DNA from: JAGVSR01 sp963778225
GTDB lineage: Bacteria > Pseudomonadota > Alphaproteobacteria > Rhizobiales > Hyphomicrobiaceae
Reading direction: 5' to 3'
DNA: 64,000 nt
NCBI GenBank assembly: GCA_963778225.1
Contig: CAVZTR010000013.1
Location: 1 to 64,000 of the forward strand
A model generated the notes under the pieces. That model did not search any database. It was not told where the DNA came from and was given only the letters and a program-made list of their open reading frames with translations. This document shows, in pieces, positions 26,957 to 35,420 of this stretch (position 1 is its first letter; every line of letters starts with the position of its first letter). A program made the position numbers and the translations under genes.

Positions 26957-27930
26957 TCAGGTGCAGCCAATCCGCTGGCGCTCACTGTCGGCCTTGCTCT
27001 TCAGATGCGGCGGCGCGCTTGGATACTTACCCGGCAGCTGTCCGAGCACGCCACATGCGTCGGCCTTCTTGCCTAATGCCGCCAACGCCATGCCGCGCTT
27101 CAGCATGCTGTCCGGAGCCTTGGGACTGTTGCCATAGGCCTGTGTCACGAGATCGAACGCCTCAGCAGCGTCGGCGTAACTGCGCTGCACGTAATGCGTT
27201 TCACCGAGCCAGTAGAGGGCGTTCGGCACCAGCGAGTCGCGCGGATAAACTTTGAGGAAGTCGCGGAAACCAGCCTGCGCCGCCGCATACTCTTGCTGCA
27301 GCAAGAACCCGTAAGCCCGCTCATACGCCTGCTTGGGATCGCCCGCCGCTGCTGGATCGACCGCAGCCATATCCGATGCCGGACGGACCCTGCCGGCTGA
27401 GCGGGGGAGATCCGCTCGTTCACCGGAGGCAACGGAGCCGGCGCCACAGCGCTGTCCTGCGCAATCAATCCGCCGATCGGATCGCCTTCACCGGCGTTGA
27501 CCGTCGTCGAACCAAACGTCGACGGTGCAGCCCCGCTCATGGGGGCCGCGGAGTAGGACGGCGCCACACCTCGACCTGATTGCAACTGCTCGATTTGCGA
27601 CGTGAGCGCGCGAACCTGCGTTTCGAGCGCATCGATGCGGCCCGGATCGGCGCCGCCGCCGCCAACCGGCGCGACGACGCGCGGCGCGGGCGAAGCGCCA
27701 CCCGAGCGCGCCAGCAATTCGAGCGTACCGATCACGACCTGGAGATCGACGAGTTGCTCCTCGAGTTGCTGAACCCGGCGGCGAAGATCTCCATCACCAG
27801 CACCGCCTGCCGGCTTTGCCTTGCTGGCAGCCGGCGGGGCATCCGTTGCCGTTTGCGCGTTAGCCACACCTGCGGCCGCAAGCAGCGCCGCAACCACAGC
27901 TGCGAGCCTCAAGCGTCCCATTGAAGTCAT
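26957..27930 (-). pseudogene. cpoB: Tol-Pal system protein CpoB (YbgF), frameshifted
   Basis: CpoB is a periplasmic protein that couples Tol-Pal to peptidoglycan synthesis during division. The first frame (from ATG 27930, alternative 27921) gives a signal peptide ending VANAQ, a coiled coil with LRRRVQQLEEQLVDLQVVIGTLE and a Gly/Pro/Ala-rich linker. It then turns into nonsense after NERISPAQPAG. The TPR half continues in another frame: QAYERAYGFLLQQEYAAAQAGF, DSLVPNALYWLGE, SPKAPDSMLKRGMAL and ending RIGCT. One missing base, or two extra, in about 27371-27425 explains it; a run of five C on the coding strand (27403-27407) is the obvious suspect. It is either a real lesion or a homopolymer error. 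Confidence 0.85.
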
Positions 27931-28058
27931 GTCAGCCCGCACGGCTTTGCTCTCTTGATCCTGGATCCAGCCCCGATCGTTCAGTTTCGAGTGCTAGTAC
28001 GTCTCGCCATCCACGCCAACCCGCTTAACCCGCCAGCTTGCGCTCGTCCACGGATTGA

Positions 28059-28979
28059 TCAGGGCCGCTGGGGTCCTATCAGCGGATCCGCGGTCGGCAA
28101 TTCACTGACCCGTTGCGCCGTCAAAACCGTTACCGCACGGCGATTCTGCGCCGCACAGTCTGCCCCTTTGCACACCGCAATCGGCCGTGTCTTGCCCTGA
28201 GGTGCGATCGCCAGACGCTCTGGAGCCACGCCTTCTTCAAGTAGCCGCTGGAACACCGCGTCGGCGCGCTCGGCCGCCAGGCGGTCAAGACCGCTATCAT
28301 CTAGTGCGGGATCATCGGAATGGCCTTCGATCACCGCAGACAAGCCGGCATTGCGCTTCAGCCACCGTGCCTGAGCCGCAAGAACCGATCGCGCCCGAGA
28401 CCCCAGTTCCGAACTGCGCGGCGCAAAGAAAATGCGGTCCCCCGCTTCGAGCATGAAGCTGTCTTCGAGCTTCCCGCCGACAGACCGCGGCGTCGCGACC
28501 ACGCGCGCGGCAACGGGCACAACTGGAACTGCCGCTGGCGCAACGTCGGGCATCGCAGCCGTTTCGGCGGGCCCGCCGTGCAGGACGGCTTTCGAATCAA
28601 TTTGGTAAAGTTCCGACAGATGCCGCCGCGCCTCCGCCACCGACGGGTGCTGCGGATCGCGAACGACGAAGAGTTCGAACAGACGCCGCGCCTCGTCAAA
28701 GCGCGCGCCTTGTAATTCAGCCATTGCAGCGTCGAACAAAGCGTCCGCTGATCGCGGGTCTTCGTCCCGTGCCTGCGGAACGAGCCGGTCTGGTGGTGTC
28801 TTGATGACGTCGAACAGTGTCTCTGGCTGAGCTTCGGACGAGAAATCCTGCGCCAGCACGATCGGAGCTTGCGAGCACGCCGTCCAAGCGAGACAGGCGA
28901 GCACAGCCGCGCGCAAACGAAGGCGCTGCGAGCTGTCCTTCTGCTTTGCTGTTCGTCGCACTGTTCTGCCCTCGGTCAT
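28059..28979 (-). CDS. Pal-like OmpA-domain protein (second copy)
   Basis: A 306-residue protein with a basic N-terminus and a hydrophobic export segment LRAAVLACLAWTACSQAPIVLAQ. A helical TPR-like region follows (ADALFDAAMAELQGARFDEARRLFELFV), then a linker and a C-terminal OmpA peptidoglycan-binding domain (GDRIFFAPRSSELGSRARSVL, IEGHSDDPALDDSGLDRLAAERADAV). The end AVCKGADCAAQNRRAVTVL mirrors Pal's VCDDISCWAQNWRAQTVL, so it is a Pal paralogue fused to a repeat region. The cysteine near the export segment has no canonical lipobox. It lies between pal and cpoB. Confidence 0.85.
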   Translation of the reverse strand: MTEGRTVRRTAKQKDSSQRLRLRAAVLACLAWTACSQAPIVLAQDFSSEAQPETLFDVIKTPPDRLVPQARDEDPRSADALFDAAMAELQGARFDEARRLFELFVVRDPQHPSVAEARRHLSELYQIDSKAVLHGGPAETAAMPDVAPAAVPVVPVAARVVATPRSVGGKLEDSFMLEAGDRIFFAPRSSELGSRARSVLAAQARWLKRNAGLSAVIEGHSDDPALDDSGLDRLAAERADAVFQRLLEEGVAPERLAIAPQGKTRPIAVCKGADCAAQNRRAVTVLTAQRVSELPTADPLIGPQRP

Positions 28980-29150
28980 GCGAAGCCTTCCAGCACCCCA
29001 ATGACACCTCAGGTGCCCGAGCATTGGGGCTAAACTTTGCCTGTTCCGCCTGGAAACTGTCCGCGCCGATCACGAATCGCAAAAACGAGTGAGAGGCGTT
29101 GTCGAAACGCCCCACCGCTGTTCGCTCGACCGCTGCGGTCGAAGCAAAGA

Positions 29151-29663
29151 TTAGGAAGCGACGCGGCTGTTCAGAACCGTCTGCGCGCGCCAATTCTGCG
29201 CCCAGCAGGAGATATCGTCGCAAACAGCAACCGGACGTTCCTTGCCGTAGGAAATCGTGCGCATGCGATTGGCCGGGATACCCGCCGACGCGAGGTAGTT
29301 GCGAACCGTCGTCGCGCGGCGCGCGCCGAGCGCAATATTGTATTCGCGCGTGCCACGCTCGTCCGCATGGCCCTCGACCGTGATCGTGAAGGCGGGATAT
29401 TGCTTCAGCCACTGCGCCTGTTTGGCCAACGTCGTCTGCGCCTCAGGCGTCAGATCCGAACTATCGGACGAGAAATAAACGATGTCGCCCGCGTTGATCG
29501 AGAAGTCACGTGGCGTTCCGGGCACCACCGGTCCCTTGCCGTCGGGTCCGAGGTTGGCGCTGTCAGGACCATTCTCTTTGTTCGCGCAACCTGCCAGCGT
29601 GACCGCACAAAGCATCACGAGGAGAATACGGGCAAATCCACCGGCCAGGGAGTGAAACGTCAT
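29151..29663 (-). CDS. pal: peptidoglycan-associated lipoprotein Pal
   Basis: Outer-membrane lipoprotein that binds peptidoglycan and TolB. The 170-residue protein has a lipobox LAGC with C26 and a Gly/Pro linker. The OmpA domain carries DIVYFSSDSSDLTPEAQTTL and EGHADERGTREYNIALGARRA, including the diaminopimelate-contacting Asp and Arg positions. It is separated from tolB by two micro-lipoprotein genes and two terminators, so it must have its own promoter in the 29664-30040 gap. Confidence 0.97.
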   Translation of the reverse strand: MTFHSLAGGFARILLVMLCAVTLAGCANKENGPDSANLGPDGKGPVVPGTPRDFSINAGDIVYFSSDSSDLTPEAQTTLAKQAQWLKQYPAFTITVEGHADERGTREYNIALGARRATTVRNYLASAGIPANRMRTISYGKERPVAVCDDISCWAQNWRAQTVLNSRVAS

Positions 29664-30040
29664 ATCGACCTCATCGCGCTCGTCCGAAAGCTAGGGGCGT
29701 CTTGCCATCGGGAGTTGGACCCGCGCCCAGCATATCTGGAGCGCGTCGAACAGGCCCACCAGACGCTCGATGCCACTGAAATGTGGCAGTTCGACGAGTA
29801 ACCCTGGGGGAACCGGTTCGAGCCGGAACTGTATTTGTTTGAAATTGCTTAGCCTGCTCCGGTGCGTCCGCCCACCCGCAGTGCTGTCGCATAGGGCGAT
29901 CTGCCGGATATCGCTGGGGATAAGGCCACAGCGTTGAATTTTGGCCACGCGATCGATGTGGGCCACGTTGAATCCGGGAGAAAAAAGGATACCTGACGCC
30001 GGCAACTGGCGTATCAGCGCCGAACCAGAAACGAGGCTCC

Positions 30041-30092
30041 AAAAAAGAGAAAGACCGAATTGCAATCGCGTGAGCGAAGGCAATTCGGTCTT
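30041..30092 (-). terminator. terminator of the micro-lipoprotein unit
   Basis: Perfect 12-bp stem AAGACCGAATTG/CAATTCGGTCTT with an 18-base loop. On the minus strand it is followed by TCTCTTTTTT. It lies 50 bases past the stop of the downstream micro-lipoprotein gene and ends that transcript before pal. The 29664-30040 stretch holds no gene that I can support and presumably carries the pal promoter. Confidence 0.88.
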
Positions 30093-30141
30093 AATCTCAC
30101 GATCACCCGGTTCAAAGAACCGGATAAACCCCAGAAAGCTC

Positions 30142-30264
30142 TTAGCGAGCTTCCGAAGCGACCGGCAGATCAGCGCCGAGCTTCATGGGAGCAGCTTCTT
30201 CACGGCGGCAAGCACCGAGAGCAACGGCCACGATAGCGGCAGCGAGAACGATAGCGCCCTTCAT
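30142..30264 (-). CDS. micro-lipoprotein (40 residues), copy B
   Basis: A 40-residue product from ATG 30264, preceded by AGGAGA at good spacing. It reads as a lipoprotein signal MKGAIVLAAAIVAVALGAC, with LGAC as the lipobox, and a mature part of only about 22 residues: CRREEAAPMKLGA then DLPVASEAR. It shares CRREEAAPMKLGA with the gene just upstream (30306-30440), so the two are a tandem duplication. It resembles entericidin-sized lipoproteins in size only. Its place between tolB and pal suggests an envelope role; function unknown. Confidence 0.8.
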   Translation of the reverse strand: MKGAIVLAAAIVAVALGACRREEAAPMKLGADLPVASEAR

Positions 30265-30305
30265 AGTCTTTCTCCTGATAGTGTCCCAGAGTTTTCCGGG
30301 AGGGA

Positions 30306-30440
30306 TTAGCGTGCCACTTCCGTGGCGGCCGGAACCTCGGCACCGAGCTTCATCGGTGCCGCTTCTTCGCGACGGCAAGCGCCTAGTGCAACAGCTATAA
30401 TGGCAGCGGAGAGAACGATCAGCCCCTTGGTACCCTGCAT
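30306..30440 (-). CDS. micro-lipoprotein (44 residues), copy A
   Basis: A 44-residue product starting at ATG 30440 with GGAGA upstream. Signal MQGTKGLIVLSAAIIAVALG leads to lipobox cysteine at residue 22 (LGAC), then RREEAAPMKLGAEVPAATEVAR. The mature part is nearly identical to the 40-residue protein encoded 41 bases downstream; the codons differ at many third positions while the peptide is kept, which argues for selection on the protein. It lies downstream of a tolB terminator, so it is a separate transcription unit ending at 30041-30092. Confidence 0.8.
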   Translation of the reverse strand: MQGTKGLIVLSAAIIAVALGACRREEAAPMKLGAEVPAATEVAR

Positions 30441-30633
30441 AACGATCTCCTGTTGCATTCAACGCCCAACCACATACTGGGGTACTGGTATGGGCTTATT
30501 CGATCAAGAACCGAGGCGTTGGATGGACTGTTTTCCGACCCGGTAGATGCGAAAATGCCACTCAGTGTTTTCTGCTCCTCAGGTCGCGATTCCCACGCAG
30601 GTGGGAAGAGCCAACCCTCAGAAACTCCAAACT

Positions 30634-30660
30634 AAAAAACCGGAGCGGTAAAGCCCCGGT
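30634..30660 (-). terminator. terminator of tolB
   Basis: Stem ACCGGGGC/GCTCCGGT with one G-T pair and a six-base loop, followed by TTTTTT on the minus strand. It lies 50 bases after the tolB stop and separates tolQRAB from the micro-lipoproteins and pal. Confidence 0.88.
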
Positions 30661-30709
30661 CCGAGCAAGACAATGCCCTAAAACGGTTAAACGACCCTTA
30701 ATCCGTGTT

Positions 30710-32068
30710 TCAGTTCAGGAGCGGCGACCACGCAGGGTCCGACGCGAATGACGGAGTTGGAATCACTCGCTCGTTGTAACCGGTGATGTCGACCGAATAG
30801 ATTCGGGCTCCTCCGGTGGCTCCCTGCCCCTCGCGAAAGAACATCACCACACGCCCGTTCGGCGACCACGTTGGCCCCTCGTTGTGGTAGCCCTCGGTGA
30901 GCACGCGTTCGCCCGATCCGTCCGGCCGCATGACCCCGATCAGGAATCGACCCGCGAGTTGCTTTGTGAAGGCAATGTTGTCTCCGCGCGGCGACCAGAC
31001 GGGCGTCGAATACCGCCCATCGCCGAAGCTGAGCCGCCGGACGCCTGATCCGTCCGAGTTCATGAGGTAGAGTTGCTGTGTCCCCTCACGGTCGCTTTCG
31101 AATACGATCTGCTTGCCGTCGGGTGAATAGCTGGGCCCCGTATCGATCGCGTCGGTCTGCGTCACGCGCCGGGTTTGCCGGGTCCGAAGATCCAGCTCGA
31201 AAATCGAACTCGACCCCTCCGACTGCATGGAAAAGATCACCCGCTGTCCGTCGGGTGAGAACCGCGGGGCGAATGTCATGCCCGGGAAGTCGCCCACGAC
31301 TTCGCGTTGCATCGTCTCCAGATTGAGCAGGAACACGCGCGGCTGATCCCGCGTGTAGGACATGAACGTGATCTCGTTGCGCGTCGGCGAGAATCGCGGC
31401 GTCAGCACGATTTCCGATCCCTTCGACAGCACGCGCACGTTCGCCCCGTCCTGATCCATGATGGCGAGCCGCTTGACGCGCTTATCCTTGGGGCCCGTCT
31501 CGTCCACGAACACCACGCGGCTATCGAAATAGCCCTTCTCCCCCGTCAACCGCTCGTAGATCTGGTCGGCTATGATGTGGCCCACCCGGCGCCAATTGGC
31601 TTCCGCCGTCGCGAATCGCTGCCCGGCGAGCTGCTTTCCCGTCGCCACGTCCCACAGCCGGAACTCCGACGACAACCGCCCGCTGGCATCCCGCGTCACG
31701 CGTCCGACTGTCAGCGCGTCCGCACCGATCGACCGCCAATCGACCATGCGCGGCGGCGCATTGATGTCGCGAACGGCCTCCAGAAACGACGCTCGGTCCA
31801 ATGGCTTGAAAAGTCCGGAGCTTTCGAGATCGTTCGCAACCACGTTCGAAATTTCGATGGCAAGTTTCGGATTGTCGCCGACGAATTCCGGAATGGCGAT
31901 AGGGATCGGCGACAGCGAGCCTTCTGATTGTCGACCTGTGAGCTGCGCAGAAGCCGGTAGCGCCGTCACCACGGTCATGGCCAACGCAAATGCGACCGCA
32001 AAGCTGCGCGAATGCAGAAACCCTCCCCTGCGATGGGGCGAGGTCTGTGTGAACAAGGAGGAGATCAT
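30710..32068 (-). CDS. tolB: Tol-Pal translocation protein TolB
   Basis: Periplasmic beta-propeller that links TolA to Pal. The product has a long-n-region signal peptide (SFAVAFALAMTVVTALPASAQ) and the TolB N-terminal domain (IPEFVGDNPKLAIEISNVVANDLESSGLF). Repeated PD40 blades then read like TPRFSPTRNEITFMSY, FAPRFSPDGQRVIFS and GPSYSPDGKQIVFES. I chose ATG 32068 because it leaves a reasonable signal peptide. ATG 32131 has a better ribosome site (GAGGG) but would add 21 residues ahead of it. The end SDPAWSPLLN is typical. Confidence 0.96.
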   Translation of the reverse strand: MISSLFTQTSPHRRGGFLHSRSFAVAFALAMTVVTALPASAQLTGRQSEGSLSPIPIAIPEFVGDNPKLAIEISNVVANDLESSGLFKPLDRASFLEAVRDINAPPRMVDWRSIGADALTVGRVTRDASGRLSSEFRLWDVATGKQLAGQRFATAEANWRRVGHIIADQIYERLTGEKGYFDSRVVFVDETGPKDKRVKRLAIMDQDGANVRVLSKGSEIVLTPRFSPTRNEITFMSYTRDQPRVFLLNLETMQREVVGDFPGMTFAPRFSPDGQRVIFSMQSEGSSSIFELDLRTRQTRRVTQTDAIDTGPSYSPDGKQIVFESDREGTQQLYLMNSDGSGVRRLSFGDGRYSTPVWSPRGDNIAFTKQLAGRFLIGVMRPDGSGERVLTEGYHNEGPTWSPNGRVVMFFREGQGATGGARIYSVDITGYNERVIPTPSFASDPAWSPLLN

Positions 32069-32182
32069 GAATTCCGTCTTCTGATGGGCGGGTGGCACGT
32101 CGGCCATGTGTTTAAAACGATATAACTGCATGTGACCCTCGAATAGGGTCAAAGCGCGGCAGAAACACAGTCGTCTGCCCCA

Positions 32183-33245
32183 CTAGAGCATGCTGCTGGG
32201 ATCGAACTCCCAGATGATCTCTTTCCAGCCGCTTTCATAAAGGTCGGGCGGAAGATCATACGGCTGGCATCCTTTGACCGCGCGGAGCGCGGATTCGGTC
32301 GCCAGTGACGCCAGCGGCCCGGATGCGGGTTTCTCGATGCGCGGATCGGCCTCCAGCGTTCCATCCGGACGCATGCGCCAGCGCAGCGTCACGATCGGCG
32401 TCTCTGTGCCACCGCCGGCTCCCGGCAAGCGCCAGCAGCGTGCGATCTGGGCGCGCAGCATTCCCCGCAACAGATCCTGCTCGCGAACCGACAGAACCGT
32501 GTCGTTGCCCGTCGCCGTGCCCGCTGTGGGTCCACGATAATCAGTGGGCTTGGTCGGCTCGGTCGCGCTTGTCGGCGCGCCCTTCTTCGTGGGATCTTTG
32601 TCGAGCAGATGCCGCGAGACGGTCGGAGACGGAGGCCTGCTTCTTCTTTTCTTCCTCTTGCTTTTTGCGCTTCGCCTCGGCGGCTTTCTTTTTGGCGTCC
32701 TCAGCCTTCTTTTTCTGCTCGGCCTTTTTCTTTTCTTCCGCCTTTTTCTTTTCTTCTTCGGCTTTTTTCTGCGCGTCCTCGGCCGCCTTCTTTTCCTCCT
32801 CCTGCTTTTTCAACTCGTCGGGCGTCGGCCCCGGCGGGGGCGGCGGCGCCTCGGCGAGCTTTTCAGCAATCGGGTCGGGCTTTGGCGGCTCCGGCTTGGG
32901 CGGCTCGGGCGGAGGCATTGCTTCCGCAGGCTTGGGCGGTTCGGGGACAGGTTCGGGCTTGGCTGGTTCCGGCTCCGCCGGCGGCGTGGGCGCGAGAATG
33001 GGTTTGGGCTTCTCCGCCTCTTGGATGGACTGGACTTCAGTGGGCTTTTCGGCGGCCTTTGCTTCCAGTTCCTTTGACGTTTCGCTGCCCTGCTTCAAAC
33101 GCAGGAATTCAGACGGCGTGATCATCGCCACCGCGATCGGCTCCGGTGCCGGACGCATCAATTCAGGCGTCTGCTGGATGGTGATGATCGACCAAGCCAG
33201 CAATGCCGCATGCATCAGTACCGATATGAAGAGCCCGGCGCGCAC
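32183..33245 (-). pseudogene. tolA: TolA, frameshifted before the C-terminal domain
   Basis: TolA spans inner membrane to periplasm and contacts TolB. From GTG 33245 the protein has a membrane anchor (residues 1-22), a proline-rich part (EPAKPEPVPEPPKP and like) and a Lys/Glu/Ala coiled coil. The frame then breaks and stops at 32541. Inserting the reading one base on, at about 32609 on the plus strand, restores RLAALLDKDPTKKGAP. This leads through GNDTVLSVREQDLLRGM to the C-terminal domain CWRLPGAGG to FDPSSML. So there is one extra base in the coding strand. The cell would lose the TolB-binding domain if this is real. Confidence 0.88.
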
Positions 33246-33252
33246 CGCTGCT

Positions 33253-33705
33253 CTAGCCTCCGTCCTCGACCTCGGTCACGAGTGAGACTTTCTTGAAGCC
33301 GCCCGCGCTGATCCGGCCCATCACCTTCATGACGGTGCCGTAGTCGATGCCCTTGTCGCCGCGCACATAAACCTGCTCGTCAACGCCGTTCTTGGCGATG
33401 GCCTTCAGTTTTTCGGCAATTTCGGCGAGCGGGACTTTCGTTTCGCCGATGAAGGTTTCACCCGATGACGAAACGGAAATCGTCAGCGGTTCCTTCGAAC
33501 TTTCCAGCTGCTTGCCCTGCGAGCCCGGCAATTCGATGGGAACACCCACGGTCAGCATGGGGGCGGCCACCATGAAGATGATGAGCAGCACGAGCATCAC
33601 GTCCACCATGGGCGTGATGTTGATTTCGCTCATCGGCGACTTTCGGCCCCGGCGCTTGCGCCGTCCCCCGCCGCCGCCCGAGTTCATTTTGATACTGGCG
33701 CCCAT
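33253..33705 (-). CDS. tolR: TolR (ExbD family)
   Basis: Inner-membrane protein of the Tol energiser with TolQ. The 150-residue product has a Gly/Arg-rich N-terminus (GGGGGRRKRRGRK) and the conserved block SEINITPMVDVMLVLLIIFMV. That block contains the proton-linked Asp in the single transmembrane helix. A periplasmic domain ends in KKVSLVTEVEDGG. It lies 6 bases from tolQ and 7 from tolA, so all three are one operon. Confidence 0.96.
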   Translation of the reverse strand: MGASIKMNSGGGGGRRKRRGRKSPMSEINITPMVDVMLVLLIIFMVAAPMLTVGVPIELPGSQGKQLESSKEPLTISVSSSGETFIGETKVPLAEIAEKLKAIAKNGVDEQVYVRGDKGIDYGTVMKVMGRISAGGFKKVSLVTEVEDGG

Positions 33706-33711
33706 GACGGC

Positions 33712-34425
33712 TTAGCTCCTGACGTCGATCTGGCGCGAGACAATGGCCGAAAATTCGTCGGCGAACGCTTCGAGGCGCTGGCTGATGGCGGCGCTGTCGG
33801 CGGAAAACTTATTGTAGAAAACGACCGCCGGAATGGCCGCAACAAGGCCAATTGCGGTGGCGAACAGCGCTTCCGCGATACCCGGAGCCACGACCGCGAG
33901 GTTGGTGTTTTTCGAGACCGCGATGGCCTGGAAGCTCACCATGATGCCCCACACCGTGCCGAACAGCCCCACGAATGGCGCAGTCGAACCGACCGTCGCC
34001 AGGAACAGAAGCCGCCGGTCGAGCCGCTCCATCTCGCGGCTGATGGTGACATCCATCACCTTCTCGACGCGCATCTGAATGCCGCCCATCGCGCGAATAT
34101 TGCCTTCGACCGAGCGCTTCCACTCGCGCATGGCCGCAACGAAAAGAGCCGCCATAGAAATGGTCGGCGCGCGCGACAGCTGATTGTAGAGTTCATCGAG
34201 CGACTGTCCTGACCAGAACGTCTGCTCGAAGCGATCCGCTTCCATCCGCGCTTTCCGGAACGCGAACAGTTTCTCGATAATGATCGCCCACGACCAGATC
34301 GAGGCGATGAAAAGGCCCGCCATCACCAACTGCACGGTGAGCGAGGCATGGATGAAGAGCTCGTAAAACGAGACGCCCGGCGTTGCGGCCGGGAGGGTCG
34401 CCTGGGCGACGTCCGTAGGGTTCAT
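33712..34425 (-). CDS. tolQ: TolQ (ExbB family proton channel)
   Basis: Channel-forming partner of TolR that uses the proton gradient to energise TolA. The 237-residue protein has three membrane segments: near residues 25-45, and the pair LATVGSTAPFVGLFGTVWGIM and APGIAEALFATAIGLVAAIPAVVFYN. ATG 34425 is preferred over the 34500 frame start because it gives the normal length and a GGAAGA site. The upstream gap of 279 bases to the carbonic anhydrase presumably carries the operon promoter. Confidence 0.96.
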   Translation of the reverse strand: MNPTDVAQATLPAATPGVSFYELFIHASLTVQLVMAGLFIASIWSWAIIIEKLFAFRKARMEADRFEQTFWSGQSLDELYNQLSRAPTISMAALFVAAMREWKRSVEGNIRAMGGIQMRVEKVMDVTISREMERLDRRLLFLATVGSTAPFVGLFGTVWGIMVSFQAIAVSKNTNLAVVAPGIAEALFATAIGLVAAIPAVVFYNKFSADSAAISQRLEAFADEFSAIVSRQIDVRS

Positions 34426-34704
34426 GGGTCTTCCGCCGTTCGAGGATCCGTTGAGGACAAGACGTGTCTGCGCCGCGTGAGCGACGTTCGGGCCAATCAC
34501 GTCACGAGTGACATCACCAGCGACGTCACCGGGCTCCGGGACCTTGATCGCGACGCAGACTTGAGACTTGCCCCGTATCCCCCGATACCGCCAACGCCAT
34601 GTTGCCGCGCAATATGACGAAACAGAGGCTTTGTCCGCATCTGCCTAAAGCTGATTCGGGATTGTGCATCATGGATTTGGCGCGGCCACCGAGACGACCC
34701 GCAC

Positions 34705-35367
34705 CTATTCAGCGGCTTGCGACAGTAATTCCCGCCATTCGCCGCTGACCCGATCGTAGATCACGATCTCGCCGCTCTCCATGTCGTAGAGCCAGCCATG
34801 CAGCCCGATGCGGCCCTCGGCGACGCCGGCCCGGACGATTTCGTAGGTCATCAGGTTGTCGAGCTGGAATTGGATATGCGACGCGATCGTCGCCATCAGC
34901 CGGTTCTGCGGTTCAATCCCTGCAGCGCGGACCAGATCGTGCGCCGGTCGCGTGTATTCGACCCATCGCCCCAGATGCGCCTCCTGCCCCGGCGGTATCG
35001 GCTCCAGCAGCGCCTGAATCCCCCCGCATCCGGTGTGCCCGCACACCACGATGTCGTCGATACCCAGATGGCCGAGCGCGTAATCGATGGCCGCGCCGAC
35101 GGAGTTCTCGTCCGCCCCCGCCGGCGGCACGCAGTTGGCGATGTTGCGGATTTCAAACAGTTCGCCCGGATCCGCCGACGTGATCTGCGACGGCACCACC
35201 CGGCTATCGCAGCATCCGATCCAAAGTAGCCTGGGCTTTTGCTTCGTCTGAGCAAGACGGGAATAGAACGCACGGTCCCTGTCGAACCGCTGCCTAAACC
35301 GCTCATACCCCTCCATCGCATCCTTGATATCGAGGTCGAGGCCGTTCTCGTCGGTCTTGGTCGTCAT
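34705..35367 (-). CDS. beta-class carbonic anhydrase
   Basis: Zinc enzyme for CO2/bicarbonate interconversion. The 220-residue protein has the beta-class zinc site: C52 in CCDSRV with D54 and R56, H111 and C114 in GHTGCGG. ATG 35367 is chosen because the 35643 frame start adds 92 residues antisense-looking and unlike the family. It sits between ybgC and tolQ, which are usually adjacent, so it is an insertion in the conserved order. In a phototroph it may supply bicarbonate for carboxylation. Confidence 0.94.
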   Translation of the reverse strand: MTTKTDENGLDLDIKDAMEGYERFRQRFDRDRAFYSRLAQTKQKPRLLWIGCCDSRVVPSQITSADPGELFEIRNIANCVPPAGADENSVGAAIDYALGHLGIDDIVVCGHTGCGGIQALLEPIPPGQEAHLGRWVEYTRPAHDLVRAAGIEPQNRLMATIASHIQFQLDNLMTYEIVRAGVAEGRIGLHGWLYDMESGEIVIYDRVSGEWRELLSQAAE

Positions 35368-35420
35368 GGTCACCCTGGTACGCAAACACACTTGATCGTC
35401 CAGTCTCAATCCCGCGGGAG

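Noticed and set aside
32183..32620. Programmed frameshift in tolA.
   Set aside because: No slippery heptamer or downstream pseudoknot is visible; a plain indel explains the break.
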